Positions 56,516 to 64,000 of a stretch of DNA of 64,000 bases are shown here, piece after piece. The DNA lies in contig JACKEC010000014.1 in the NCBI GenBank assembly GCA_020633195.1, forward strand, positions 930,001-994,000, in the 5' to 3' direction. Every line of letters begins with the position of its first letter. The stretch's first letter is position 1. Position numbers and translations under genes: made by a program. The stretch is from Sandaracinaceae bacterium (GTDB taxonomy: Bacteria; Myxococcota_A; Polyangia; Polyangiales; Sandaracinaceae). Under the pieces are notes generated by a model. The model saw only the letters and a list, made by a program, of their open reading frames with translations, was not told the origin of the DNA and made no database searches.

Positions 56516-57463
56516 CTACTCGGTGGGCACGCCCGGGCGCAGCCCGCGCAACACCTCGGCCATGTGACGAGCCGGGATGTCCCCGTGTGGGGCCGACGCG
56601 CGCGCCACCACGACGCGGTGCTCGTGGATCAGCGCCTCGAGCGAGCCCTCCGCGCCGTCCGACAGCGCGTCGCCCAGGGGACGCCTCAGCCGACCGACGA
56701 GCAGCTCGCTCTGAGACACCGTCCTGCCGGTGGCTCCGTGAAGCGAGACCAGCCGACGCTCGGGGTCCTCGAGGACCCAGTCCGCGAAGCGGCCGTGCCC
56801 CCGGTAGAGCGCGTCGAAGAGCACGATGGATCGCAAGCGCGAGGAGACGCCGCCGCGCGAAAGGATCGCGAGCGCGGTCTCGTACCCGGCGCTGTGCGCG
56901 AGCAGGGTGATCGACGCCACGCGGCTCGCGTCCGCCGGCGGCCCGAGCCGGTCGCGGAGCGCGGCGATCAGCTCGTCGAGGAACGCGGCGAAGCGGCCCT
57001 CCTCGATGAACCGCCCCGGGCTCCCGTCCTGCACCAGGAAGGCGAGCTGCGGCACCACGAACAGCGCGTCGACGTGCGCCTCGTCGAAGCGCGCCGCGAG
57101 GTCCCAGCCCGTCACCGGGCGGGCGCCGTCCCGACACGTCACGTCGTCGCCGCCGTAGGCGAGCTGCCGCGCGCAGCCGCGCCACCCGTGCACGAAGACC
57201 ACGACGTGGAGCGGCTGGGTCGGATCGAGCCCGGGGGGCGCGTGGACGACCGCGCTCGGCGCGCCCGGCGAGGGGAACGCCGCGTTGTCGAGGGTCACCT
57301 CCGCCGACCACCCCGGAGCCGTCGGCGCCTCGGGCGTCGCCGCGGGAGCGGGCTCGGGGGGCGGAGTCGGCGCGCTCGTCTCCTGGGGATCGGGATCGGT
57401 CTGCGCCTCGCCCGTCGCGCAGCCCGCGAGCGTGAGCCAGAGCACGAGTCGTCCCCACCGCAC
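56516..57463 (-). CDS. Alpha/beta-hydrolase-like lipoprotein
   Basis: A 315-residue predicted lipoprotein (LTLAGC, Cys15) with a Pro/Ala-rich linker and an alpha/beta-hydrolase-like domain: HVVVFVHGWRGCARQL carries the HG oxyanion region, and ITLLAHSAGYETAL is the nucleophile elbow, with Ser in AHSAG (a variant of GxSxG). Acid and histidine residues in the later part are plausible but not assigned. It sits between rapZ and the inverted hprK, apparently an insertion into the PTS cluster. Confidence 0.7.
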   Translation of the reverse strand: MRWGRLVLWLTLAGCATGEAQTDPDPQETSAPTPPPEPAPAATPEAPTAPGWSAEVTLDNAAFPSPGAPSAVVHAPPGLDPTQPLHVVVFVHGWRGCARQLAYGGDDVTCRDGARPVTGWDLAARFDEAHVDALFVVPQLAFLVQDGSPGRFIEEGRFAAFLDELIAALRDRLGPPADASRVASITLLAHSAGYETALAILSRGGVSSRLRSIVLFDALYRGHGRFADWVLEDPERRLVSLHGATGRTVSQSELLVGRLRRPLGDALSDGAEGSLEALIHEHRVVVARASAPHGDIPARHMAEVLRGLRPGVPTE

Positions 57464-57502
57464 GCTCGTGGTTTAGCGCACCGGCCTGATATCGTCGCTC
57501 TC

Positions 57503-58477
57503 GTGCCTTCGCCGAGCTTCCCGCCTGCGGCTCATCCGACCACCGTGGAGCACCTCGCGGCGCACCCGCGCCTCGAGCCGATGCTGCGGTCGTTCACGGG
57601 GAAGGCCGGCCTCGAGCGCGGCCTCGATCACCCCCGCATCCAGAAGTCGGGGCTCGTCCTCGCGGGCCACCACCACGGCATCGTGCCGACGCGGGTGCAG
57701 ATCTTCGGCGAGACGGAGATCTCCTTCCTCGAAGGGCTCGCCCCCGACCTGCGCGCCGAGCGCGTGAAGGGGCTCTTCTCCCTGAACCTCAGCTGCGTGA
57801 TCGTGACCCGCGACGTCGAGCCGCCCGAGGAGCTGGTGGAGGGCGCGCGGGCGTCGGGGACGCCGCTGTTCGTGTCGCGGGAGCGATCGAGCGGGACCAT
57901 CTTCGCCGTCCACAACGCCCTCGATCGCCTCCTCGCGCCGCGTGAGCGTCGGCATGGGGTGATGGTGGAGGTCCACGGCATCGGGATGCTGCTCGTCGGC
58001 AAGAGCGGGATCGGCAAGAGCGAGTGCGCGCTCTTCCTCGTGGAGCGCGGCCACCGATTCGTCGCCGACGATCAGGTGTGGCTGACCCGCCTGCCGAGCG
58101 AGCAGGTGGTCGCGACCCCCGCGCCCCTGCTCCGCAACCACCTCGAGATCCGCGGGATCGGCATCCTCAACATCCGCGACCTGTTCGGCGCGACGAGCGT
58201 CTGGGACGAGGCGGTCCTCGACCTGGTGGTGGAGCTGATGCCCTGGGACGACGAGCAGCCCTACGACCGGCTGGGCCTCGACCCGCTCAACGAGGTGATC
58301 CTCGGCGTGCAGCTCCCGAAGCTCCGGATCCCCGTGCGCCCGGGCCGGGACATGGCCGTCATCCTCGAGGTCGCGGCCCGCAACGAGCTGATGAAGGAGG
58401 CCGGCCACCACGCCGCGCGCGACTTCGCGAAGCGCCTGGCCAAGCAGCTCGGCTTCGAAGACCCCTCGCTGGACTGA
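57503..58477 (+). CDS. hprK: HPr kinase/phosphorylase
   Basis: HprK phosphorylates and dephosphorylates the regulatory serine of HPr. The 324-residue protein has an N-terminal domain (1 to about 130), a P-loop GKSGIGKSE (166-174), metal- and catalytic-region VADDQVW (Asp190) and the HprK signature EIRGIGILNIRDLFG. The start is GTG 57503-57505. It is transcribed opposite to ptsH and ptsN, unlike the collinear order in most proteobacteria, and ends three bases from the ptsN stop. Confidence 0.96.
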   Translation: MPSPSFPPAAHPTTVEHLAAHPRLEPMLRSFTGKAGLERGLDHPRIQKSGLVLAGHHHGIVPTRVQIFGETEISFLEGLAPDLRAERVKGLFSLNLSCVIVTRDVEPPEELVEGARASGTPLFVSRERSSGTIFAVHNALDRLLAPRERRHGVMVEVHGIGMLLVGKSGIGKSECALFLVERGHRFVADDQVWLTRLPSEQVVATPAPLLRNHLEIRGIGILNIRDLFGATSVWDEAVLDLVVELMPWDDEQPYDRLGLDPLNEVILGVQLPKLRIPVRPGRDMAVILEVAARNELMKEAGHHAARDFAKRLAKQLGFEDPSLD

Positions 58478-58479
58478 GC

Positions 58480-58929
58480 TCACCGGTCCGCTTCGCGGAT
58501 CCGGTCGAGGGCGTCGGCGGGGCTGACCGAGGCGAGCAGGTCGCGCCGCGCGTGCTCGGAGCGGAGCAGGCGGGAGAAGCGCGCGAGCGCCTTGAGGTGG
58601 TCGAGGTTCCGCGGGCCGAGCAGGGCGACGAAGATGTGGACCGGCCGGCCGTCGATGGCGTCGAACTCGACCCCGCCGCGGGCGATCCCGACCGCGGCGA
58701 GGAGCTGCGGGATCCCCTCGATGCGCCCGTGGGGGATGGCGACGCCGGACCCGACGCCGGTGCTCGCGAGGGCCTCGCGCTCCTCGAACACGCGCGCGAT
58801 CTGCTCGGACTCGATGCCCTCGACGTCGTCGACGAACAGCTCGGCGAGCGCCCTCAGCGCCGACGCTTTGTCGGTCGCCTCGAGCCGCACCGTGATGCGG
58901 CGAGCGGACAGGATGTCGGCGAGCCTCAC
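58480..58929 (-). CDS. ptsN: PTS EIIA-Ntr regulatory protein
   Basis: A 149-residue EIIA-Ntr (PtsN), the phosphate-accepting end of the regulatory PTS. The active-site His67 is in GSGVAIPHGRI, and LLGPRNLDHLKALARFSRLL is the conserved helix. No EIIB or EIIC is fused. It affects potassium, nitrogen and carbon regulation in other bacteria. It lies downstream of rpoN and hpf, separated from hpf by hairpins. Confidence 0.94.
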   Translation of the reverse strand: MRLADILSARRITVRLEATDKASALRALAELFVDDVEGIESEQIARVFEEREALASTGVGSGVAIPHGRIEGIPQLLAAVGIARGGVEFDAIDGRPVHIFVALLGPRNLDHLKALARFSRLLRSEHARRDLLASVSPADALDRIREADR

Positions 58930-59009
58930 GGGTGGGGCGGTTACCTCAACGCCCGTACAGAATCAACTTCGTTCACGAAACGAGCGCCTCGCGGCGCTCA
59001 AAGCCTGTC

Positions 59010-59092
59010 GAGAAATCGCCTCCGGCGATTTCTCTCCGGCGAGGGGCAAGCCCCTCGCGCTCCCCACTGAGATCCTCCGACGCTTCGCGTCG
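59010..59092 (-). terminator. Array of three hairpins between hpf and ptsN
   Basis: Three perfect stems occur in 83 bases: 59010-59020 with 59024-59034 (11 bp, 3-nt loop), 59039-59048 region with 59049-59058 (GCGAGGGG/CCCCTCGC), and 59078-59083 with 59087-59092 (CGACGC/GCGTCG). They lie between the hpf stop (59099) and ptsN start. They may terminate or process the rpoN-hpf message and lower ptsN expression. Confidence 0.6.
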
Positions 59093-59098
59093 TCGCAC

Positions 59099-59482
59099 TC
59101 AGTCCTCGTCGGGCGTGGCGGCCTCGAGCTCTTCGCTGATGGGCGCCGCGCCGTGCTTGCCCGCGAGGTAGGCGATGCCCGGCGTGGAGTGGCGCTTCTT
59201 CGCGTTGGCCGAATCCTTCGCCTCGCGCACCTGCCGATCGACCTTGTCGACGACGAGGTCGATGGACGCGTACATGTCCTCCGACTCGTGGTGCCCGGCG
59301 AAGCGATCGCCGTCGGCCCGGATGCTCATCTCCACCCGGTGGTGGTGTCTCTCCACCGAGAGGATGACGTCAGCTTCGAGGGGTGAGCGCAGGTACTTTT
59401 GCATCCTCCCGATCTTCTCGCGAGCGTAGTTCTTGATGCCTTCGGAGGACTCGACGTTGCGGAACGTGAAGTGGACCTGCAT
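59099..59482 (-). CDS. hpf: Ribosome hibernation promoting factor
   Basis: A 127-residue HPF-type protein that binds the decoding region of stalled ribosomes and forms inactive 100S or 70S particles. The fold segments VHFTFRNVESSEGIKNYAREKIGRMQKYL, the VILSVERHHHRVEMSIRADG strand and DMYASIDLVVDKVDRQVREAK are typical. It has a basic helix then a short acidic tail. The length is in the short class (no long-HPF dimerisation domain). It lies 44 bases after rpoN. Confidence 0.95.
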   Translation of the reverse strand: MQVHFTFRNVESSEGIKNYAREKIGRMQKYLRSPLEADVILSVERHHHRVEMSIRADGDRFAGHHESEDMYASIDLVVDKVDRQVREAKDSANAKKRHSTPGIAYLAGKHGAAPISEELEAATPDED

Positions 59483-59526
59483 GCACTCCCCTTGCTCTTG
59501 AAAGTAGCTGTCTCAGGATTTGGCCG

Positions 59527-61002
59527 TCAAAAGTACTTCTTGCGCTTGGATGAGCTGAGGATCCCCAGCATCTCCCGATACTTCGCGACGGTGCGCCGCG
59601 CGATCACGATGTCTCGGGCCGCGAGGATCTCCACGATCTTCTGATCGCTGTGGGGGTTCCTCGTGTCCTCCTCACCGATGATCTTCTTGATCGCCTGCTT
59701 GACGGCCTCCGAGGCGATGTCCTCCTTGGTGCCCTCGCGCTTGATGGCGGAGTTGAAGAAGAACTTCAGCTCGAAGACGCCACGCGGGGTGGCGACGTAC
59801 TTGTTGCTGGTGACGCGGCTGATGGTGCTCTCGTGCATCCCGACGGCCTCGGCGATGTCCCGGAGGATCATCGGCTTGAGGTACTCGATGCCGAGATCGA
59901 AGAACTCGCGCTGCTTCTCGACGATGCACTCGGTGACCTTGACGATGGTCTTGCGGCGCTGGTCGATGCTCCGGATCAGCCACTGCGCCGAGCGCAGCTT
60001 GTTCTGGATGTACTCCTTGGCCTTGGGATCGCCGGCCATCGCCGAGCGGTAGAAGCCGCTGATCTTGAGCTTCGGCATCCCGTCGTCGTTGGCCACGACG
60101 AAGTACTCGTCACCGACCCGGTGGACGTGCACGTCGGGGACGATGTAGCGCGGCTCCTCGGAGACGAAGTTCCGGCCCGGCCGGGGCTCGAGCTCCGCGA
60201 TCACCTGGGCGACGTCGTAGACCTCCTCGATCGGGACATCGAGCTCCTTCGCGATGACCGCGTAGGCCTTCTTCTCGAGGTTATCGAGGTGGTCGTCGAT
60301 GATCTTGAGGGTGAGCTCGTCCATCCCGAGGTGCTCGGCCTGGACGTGGAGGCACTCCGCCAGCGTGCGGCTCGCGACCCCGATCGGGTCCATGCGCTGG
60401 ATGATCTTGAGGACCTCCTCGGCGTCCTCGGGGTGGATGTCCGCCTCGTCCGAGAGCTTCGGGACGATCTCCTCGGGGGAGACGTTGTCGAGCTTCAGGA
60501 ACCCGGAGTCGTCGAGGTTGCCGAGCACGAGCGCCGCGAAGCGCATCTCGTCCGGGACGAGCTCGCTCATGCGCACCTGCCACCACACGTGGTCCACCAG
60601 GTCGTCGCCGGAGCTGAGGGTGGCCTCGTAGCCAGGCAGCTCGTCCTCGTTCCCACGGCGAAAGCTGGGGACCGGGGCCTGGAGCGAGTGGTTCTCCAGG
60701 TAGCGCTCCCAGTCGATGTCGTCGGCCTTGCGCTCGGTCTCCTGGCCGACCTCGCTGCTCACCCGGTCGTCCTGCGCGACCTGGCGGTCGATGGTGGTCT
60801 GCTCCCCGTCGGAGCTCGAGGTCGCCTCGTTCTCGCGAGCCGCCGGCTCGAGCGAGTCCTCCAACACGGGGTTCTCGAGCATCTCCTCGCGGACGAGGGC
60901 CTCGAGCTCGAGGCGGGACATCTGCAGCAGCTTGATGGCCTGCTGCAGCTGAGGGGTCATGACCAGCTGCTGGGAGAGGCGAAGCTGCTGCTTGATCTCC
61001 AT
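59527..61002 (-). CDS. rpoN: RNA polymerase sigma-54 factor
   Basis: A 491-residue sigma-54. Region I is glutamine/leucine-rich (LRLSQQLVMTPQLQQAIKLLQMSRLELE, 5-32), an acidic linker follows, and the core-binding and HTH regions (IGMHESTISRVTSNKYV-like: VGMHESTISRVTSNKY) are present. The RpoN box ARRTVAKYRE near the C-terminus reads the -24 element. It directs activator-dependent promoters. ATG 61000-61002 is the only start with region I homology. Confidence 0.97.
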   Translation of the reverse strand: MEIKQQLRLSQQLVMTPQLQQAIKLLQMSRLELEALVREEMLENPVLEDSLEPAARENEATSSSDGEQTTIDRQVAQDDRVSSEVGQETERKADDIDWERYLENHSLQAPVPSFRRGNEDELPGYEATLSSGDDLVDHVWWQVRMSELVPDEMRFAALVLGNLDDSGFLKLDNVSPEEIVPKLSDEADIHPEDAEEVLKIIQRMDPIGVASRTLAECLHVQAEHLGMDELTLKIIDDHLDNLEKKAYAVIAKELDVPIEEVYDVAQVIAELEPRPGRNFVSEEPRYIVPDVHVHRVGDEYFVVANDDGMPKLKISGFYRSAMAGDPKAKEYIQNKLRSAQWLIRSIDQRRKTIVKVTECIVEKQREFFDLGIEYLKPMILRDIAEAVGMHESTISRVTSNKYVATPRGVFELKFFFNSAIKREGTKEDIASEAVKQAIKKIIGEEDTRNPHSDQKIVEILAARDIVIARRTVAKYREMLGILSSSKRKKYF

Positions 61003-61102
61003 CCGGTCTCCGTGTCGTCCTTGAGTCGGGTCGAATCCCGCGCTCCAACTATAGAAGACGAGAGCCGCTATGGGAACCGATATTGCAGGAGCACTCTTCC
61101 CG

Positions 61103-63886
61103 TCAGTCGGCGAGCTCTTCGAGCACCGCGCGCAGGGCCCGGAGCGGCTCGTAGACGCGATCACGCAGGCGCTCGGCGTCCCGCTGGACGTCGCTCAGGG
61201 CGATCGTCCGCTCCTGCTCGAACGCGTCCGCGAGCCCCATCACCGCGTCCCGAAGCGCTGGCCGCAGACGCTCCCGGGGGTGGGCGCGGTGACCCGCGAG
61301 CGCCTCGGCGAGCGGCTCGACGGCCAGCTCGGCGTGCGGGAGCTCGTCCTCGAAGAAGCGCCGGAGCGCCCCGCCCGCGAACACGCCGTCCTGGAAGCCC
61401 GCGAAGCGCGCCATCGCGGGGCCGATCGCGACGCGGATCCGGCGATCGAGGCTCTCGCCGTCGACCGAGAGACCCGCCGCGGTCTCCCGGAGCACCTCGC
61501 CCGCGCTGTGACAGAGGCGCGCCTCGCAGGCGGCGCTCGCCCCGGCGAGCTGCTGCTCGATGACGTCGGCGAGGAACGCCCGGTCCTCGAGGTCGGCCCC
61601 GTGGCGGGCGAAGCGGTTCGAGCGGGGACGGACGAAGGAGAGGACCTCCTTCGCGGCGGCCTCGAAGGAGGCGCCCTGCTCGATCTCGTAAGCCGAGATC
61701 GCCTCGTCGACCGCGTCGGCGAGCTTCGAGGAGGCCCGGGAGAGCGGCTCCTGGAGGGCCTCGAGGGCGGCGACCCGCTCGGCCGTCGCCCGCTCCGCGT
61801 CCGCCTCGGTCCCGAGCGCATCGTCGAGGAGCGCGAGGAGCCGACCGCCGCACGCGCGGCGCTTGAGCTGACGCGAGCGTGAGAAGACGTCTTGCTCGAG
61901 CCGCTCGAGCAGGGCGGGGAAGCCGCTGTCGACCCAGCCCGCGTCGTCCTCGGCGAGGCGCGCCTTGAGCGCTCGCTTGGCGCTGAGCGCGACGACGGGG
62001 GCCGCGCCGAGCTCGGGGAGCTCTCGGGCGAGCGACGCCTGCACCTGCTCGAGCTGGTCGGGCTTGAGCCGGTCGACCTTGTTGAGCGCGCCCACCACGT
62101 GCCGGCGAGAGGCGCGGATGGCCGACAGGATCTTGCCCTCGGTGGCCTTGCCCGCCTGGCCGGAGTCGAAGATCCAGAGCGCCGCGTCCGCGCGCCGCAG
62201 GGCCTCGGCGGCGAGCGCCTCGTGCTCGGGCACCGGCGCGTTGCTGCCCGGCGTGTCGAGGATCCAGACCCGCTCGAGGAGCTCGGAGGGCAGCACGATC
62301 TCGACGTGGTCGACGAGCCCGCCCTCCTCGGCGTCCTCGAGCATCGACTTGAGCTGGGTCCAGAGCCCCTCGCGGGTGGTCCCGTCGCGGCGCACGAGCC
62401 GGACCAGCTTCTCGGCGCCCGACCTCAGGAGGTTGAGCGTCGCGGTCGTGGGGAGGATCCCCGTCGGCGCGACGTCGGCGCCGACGAACGCGTTAACCAG
62501 CGTGCTCTTCCCCGCGTTGAACTCGCCGAGGATCGCCAGCACGAGGGGCCGATCGAGCTCGTCTCGCAGCGCGTGCGCGCGGCGCTCCACGTCGGCGAGG
62601 GCGCGCTGCTCGGCGAAGCGCGCGACCTCGTCGATCGCCGCCGCGAGGTCGATGTCGCCGGTGTCCCCGCGCCACAGGGCGTGGAGCGCGTCCCGCCGGA
62701 GCGCCCGGACCGCGGCGGCGTCGGCGGCGGCCACCCGGTCGGCGCGGGCGAGGATGTCCAGCGCGAGCTGCGGCGCGCCGTCGCGCACGGCCACCGCGGC
62801 GCGCGCCAGCTCGAGCCGAGGCTCGTCGCCCTCCATGAGCAGCAGGGGCCGGGCCGCGTCGACCCCGCGCGCCAGCGCCGCCCAGGCTCGCGCGGCGCGG
62901 GCCGCGCCGTCGCCGGGGGACACCGCGTCGAGCCGGTCGGCGATGTGGGCCAGCTCCGACGCCGCGTCCAGCGGGCAGAGCCGCGCCGCGCGCCGCAACA
63001 GCTCGCGGTCCCCTCCGAGCGCCGCGCTGGCCGTGAGCAGCGCCTGCGTGGCCTCCGCCGGGCGGCCCTCCTGAAGGAGCACCTCGGCCAGCGTCCCGAG
63101 GGCGAGCGCCCCACCCCCTCGGGCGACCGCCGTCCGCGCGTGCGTCTCCGCGGCGTCGAGGTCTCCATCCGCGAGCGCGAGCTCGGCGAGCCGCGCCGAC
63201 GCGAGGGCGCGCCCCGACTGCGCCGCGCGCTGGAGCAGCCCCTTGGCCCGGGTCGTCTCGCCCACCGAAGCGAGCGCGACCCCGAGGCGCTCGGCGACCT
63301 CGGGCGCGACCTCCTCGAGGTCCAGGCCGTGGAGCGCCGCGGCGGCGCTCGCCCCGCGCCCGGCGACGGCGAGGGTCTCCGCGAGCTCCACGCGGAGCTC
63401 GTGATCCTCGGGATCGGCGGCGAGCGCCTTGCGGAGCTCCCGGGCGGCGCGGTCCGGCCGGTTGCGGGCCCGCTCGGCTCGGGCCCGGACGACGCACGCC
63501 GCGGCGAAGCGCGGGCCTCCCTCCTTGGCCGCGCGGCGCGCCGCGTCCCGCGCCTCCTCCACCGCCGCCGCGATGTCTCCGGCCTCGAGCGCGAGCTGCG
63601 CCGAGAGGAGCGCGATCTCCGGCTCGTCCGGGTCGAGCTGGCGCGAGACCGCCGCGATCGCCCGGGCGCCGTCGAGGTCTCCCTTGGCGCGCAGGACGAG
63701 GGTCAGGCCCTGCCGCGCCCGGAGCAGGCTGGGCCGCTCCGCGAGGACCTCGCGCAGGGCGCCCTCGGCCTCGGCGTGCCGCCCCTCCCGGAGCGCGCGC
63801 TCCGCGTCCTCCACTCGCTCGCGGACGTCGTCCGGGAGCAGGAGCACGTCGTCGATGAAGCGAGCCGCGCGGTCGAGGAGGCTCAT
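61103..63886 (-). CDS. TPR-dynamin-family GTPase fusion
   Basis: A 927-residue protein. The first half (about 20-430) is helical repeat sequence with TPR features (AERALREGRHAEAEGALREVL and many similar pairs). A dynamin-type GTPase domain follows from about 445: G1 GEFNAGKST (454-462), G3 DTPGSNAP and G4 NKVDRL. The C-terminal part (about 690-927) is long-helical, as in the stalk of bacterial dynamin-like proteins, without a clear transmembrane segment. It may remodel membranes or act in a signalling or secretion scaffold. ATG 63884-63886 is the likely start. Confidence 0.85.
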   Translation of the reverse strand: MSLLDRAARFIDDVLLLPDDVRERVEDAERALREGRHAEAEGALREVLAERPSLLRARQGLTLVLRAKGDLDGARAIAAVSRQLDPDEPEIALLSAQLALEAGDIAAAVEEARDAARRAAKEGGPRFAAACVVRARAERARNRPDRAARELRKALAADPEDHELRVELAETLAVAGRGASAAAALHGLDLEEVAPEVAERLGVALASVGETTRAKGLLQRAAQSGRALASARLAELALADGDLDAAETHARTAVARGGGALALGTLAEVLLQEGRPAEATQALLTASAALGGDRELLRRAARLCPLDAASELAHIADRLDAVSPGDGAARAARAWAALARGVDAARPLLLMEGDEPRLELARAAVAVRDGAPQLALDILARADRVAAADAAAVRALRRDALHALWRGDTGDIDLAAAIDEVARFAEQRALADVERRAHALRDELDRPLVLAILGEFNAGKSTLVNAFVGADVAPTGILPTTATLNLLRSGAEKLVRLVRRDGTTREGLWTQLKSMLEDAEEGGLVDHVEIVLPSELLERVWILDTPGSNAPVPEHEALAAEALRRADAALWIFDSGQAGKATEGKILSAIRASRRHVVGALNKVDRLKPDQLEQVQASLARELPELGAAPVVALSAKRALKARLAEDDAGWVDSGFPALLERLEQDVFSRSRQLKRRACGGRLLALLDDALGTEADAERATAERVAALEALQEPLSRASSKLADAVDEAISAYEIEQGASFEAAAKEVLSFVRPRSNRFARHGADLEDRAFLADVIEQQLAGASAACEARLCHSAGEVLRETAAGLSVDGESLDRRIRVAIGPAMARFAGFQDGVFAGGALRRFFEDELPHAELAVEPLAEALAGHRAHPRERLRPALRDAVMGLADAFEQERTIALSDVQRDAERLRDRVYEPLRALRAVLEELAD

Positions 63887-63953
63887 GCGGCCCGAAGCGT
63901 AGCGCACCCGGCTCGCCTGGCTCGATGGAGAATCCGCGATAGGCTGGCGCCCG

Positions 63954-64000
63954 ATGTCGACCGCGCCGCCCAGCCCTCGGCACGTCCTCGTGGCGGACGA
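63954..64000 (+). CDS. Start of a gene, possibly a response regulator (partial)
   Basis: ATG 63954 opens a frame that runs off the right edge: MSTAPPSPRHVLVAD plus an incomplete codon. HVLVAD followed by GA- matches the first strand and acidic pair of a receiver domain (VLVADD), so this may be a response regulator. It is divergent from the TPR-dynamin gene (67 bases). Only 15 residues are visible, so the call is tentative. Confidence 0.4.
   Translation, partial: MSTAPPSPRHVLVAD

Overview
The window is about 64 kb of very GC-rich chromosome (strong G/C at third codon positions, many GTG starts). It looks like a predatory or soil Myxococcota, most likely Polyangiales and possibly Sandaracinaceae. 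That is an inference from gene content: many secreted lipoproteins with Cys-rich or Asp-Ala-Gly linkers, a membrane-anchored Ser/Thr kinase, PilZ proteins, HPr kinase linked to rpoN, and TRAP-associated TatT. Almost everything is vertically inherited core genome. I see no transposase, integrase, phage, CRISPR array or rRNA, and no gene-free stretch over 300 bases.

Layout. 1-3387 (minus): aconitase (3' end outside the window) and a cyclopropane-synthase-type methyltransferase. 3487-4437: tRNA-Cys and a Cys-rich lipoprotein with a 15-bp tandem repeat. 4484-12128 (minus): the rimP-nusA-ylxR/L7Ae-infB-DUF503-rbfA-truB translation operon and a small lipoprotein. 12308-18594: a YbjN-like protein, a secreted protein, an orphan TatT/DctP TRAP pair, an L,D-transpeptidase lipoprotein and a membrane-anchored unknown. 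18662-22974: HU-like protein, ybeY, a degenerate biotin-carboxylase-like protein with an unknown partner, and enolase. 23015-29416: an extensin-like lipoprotein, a phosphoesterase lipoprotein whose stop codon lies inside tRNA-Arg, a TfoX-N protein, a beta-helix lipoprotein and a TerB-like protein. 29472-33598: Ser/Thr kinase, apt, surE and a degenerate TatC homologue. 33656-40048 (minus): tRNA-Val, infC-rpmI-rplT-pheS-pheT-ihfA-merR and tRNA-Pro. 40108-45910 (plus): PLP dehydratase, M23 peptidase, PMT-type glycosyltransferase and a PilZ protein. 46068-49431 (minus): a second PilZ protein, a phosphoesterase, argC, rpsI and rplM. 49579-53599 (plus): plsB, a TIGR02757 protein and a thioredoxin-fold lipoprotein. 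53613-61002: the nitrogen-PTS regulatory hub (ptsI, ptsH, rapZ, hprK, ptsN, hpf, rpoN). 61103-63886: a TPR-dynamin GTPase fusion. At the right edge the first codons of another gene, perhaps a response regulator, enter.

How the genes work together. Two blocks are the conserved translation-initiation operons (nusA-infB and infC-pheST). One block links phosphotransfer (EI, HPr, HPr kinase, EIIA-Ntr) with sigma-54, ribosome hibernation and RapZ, and no sugar permease is present. The rest is scattered cell-envelope function.

The most unusual items are three proteins that keep a well-known fold but have lost its catalytic or functional residues (biotin carboxylase, TatC, thioredoxin), a 165-bp inverted-repeat unit joining two convergent PilZ genes, and a hairpin directly against the aconitase start codon. 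I found no large undescribed multi-gene system. The best candidate for new biology is the pseudo-biotin-carboxylase pair at 19666-21699.
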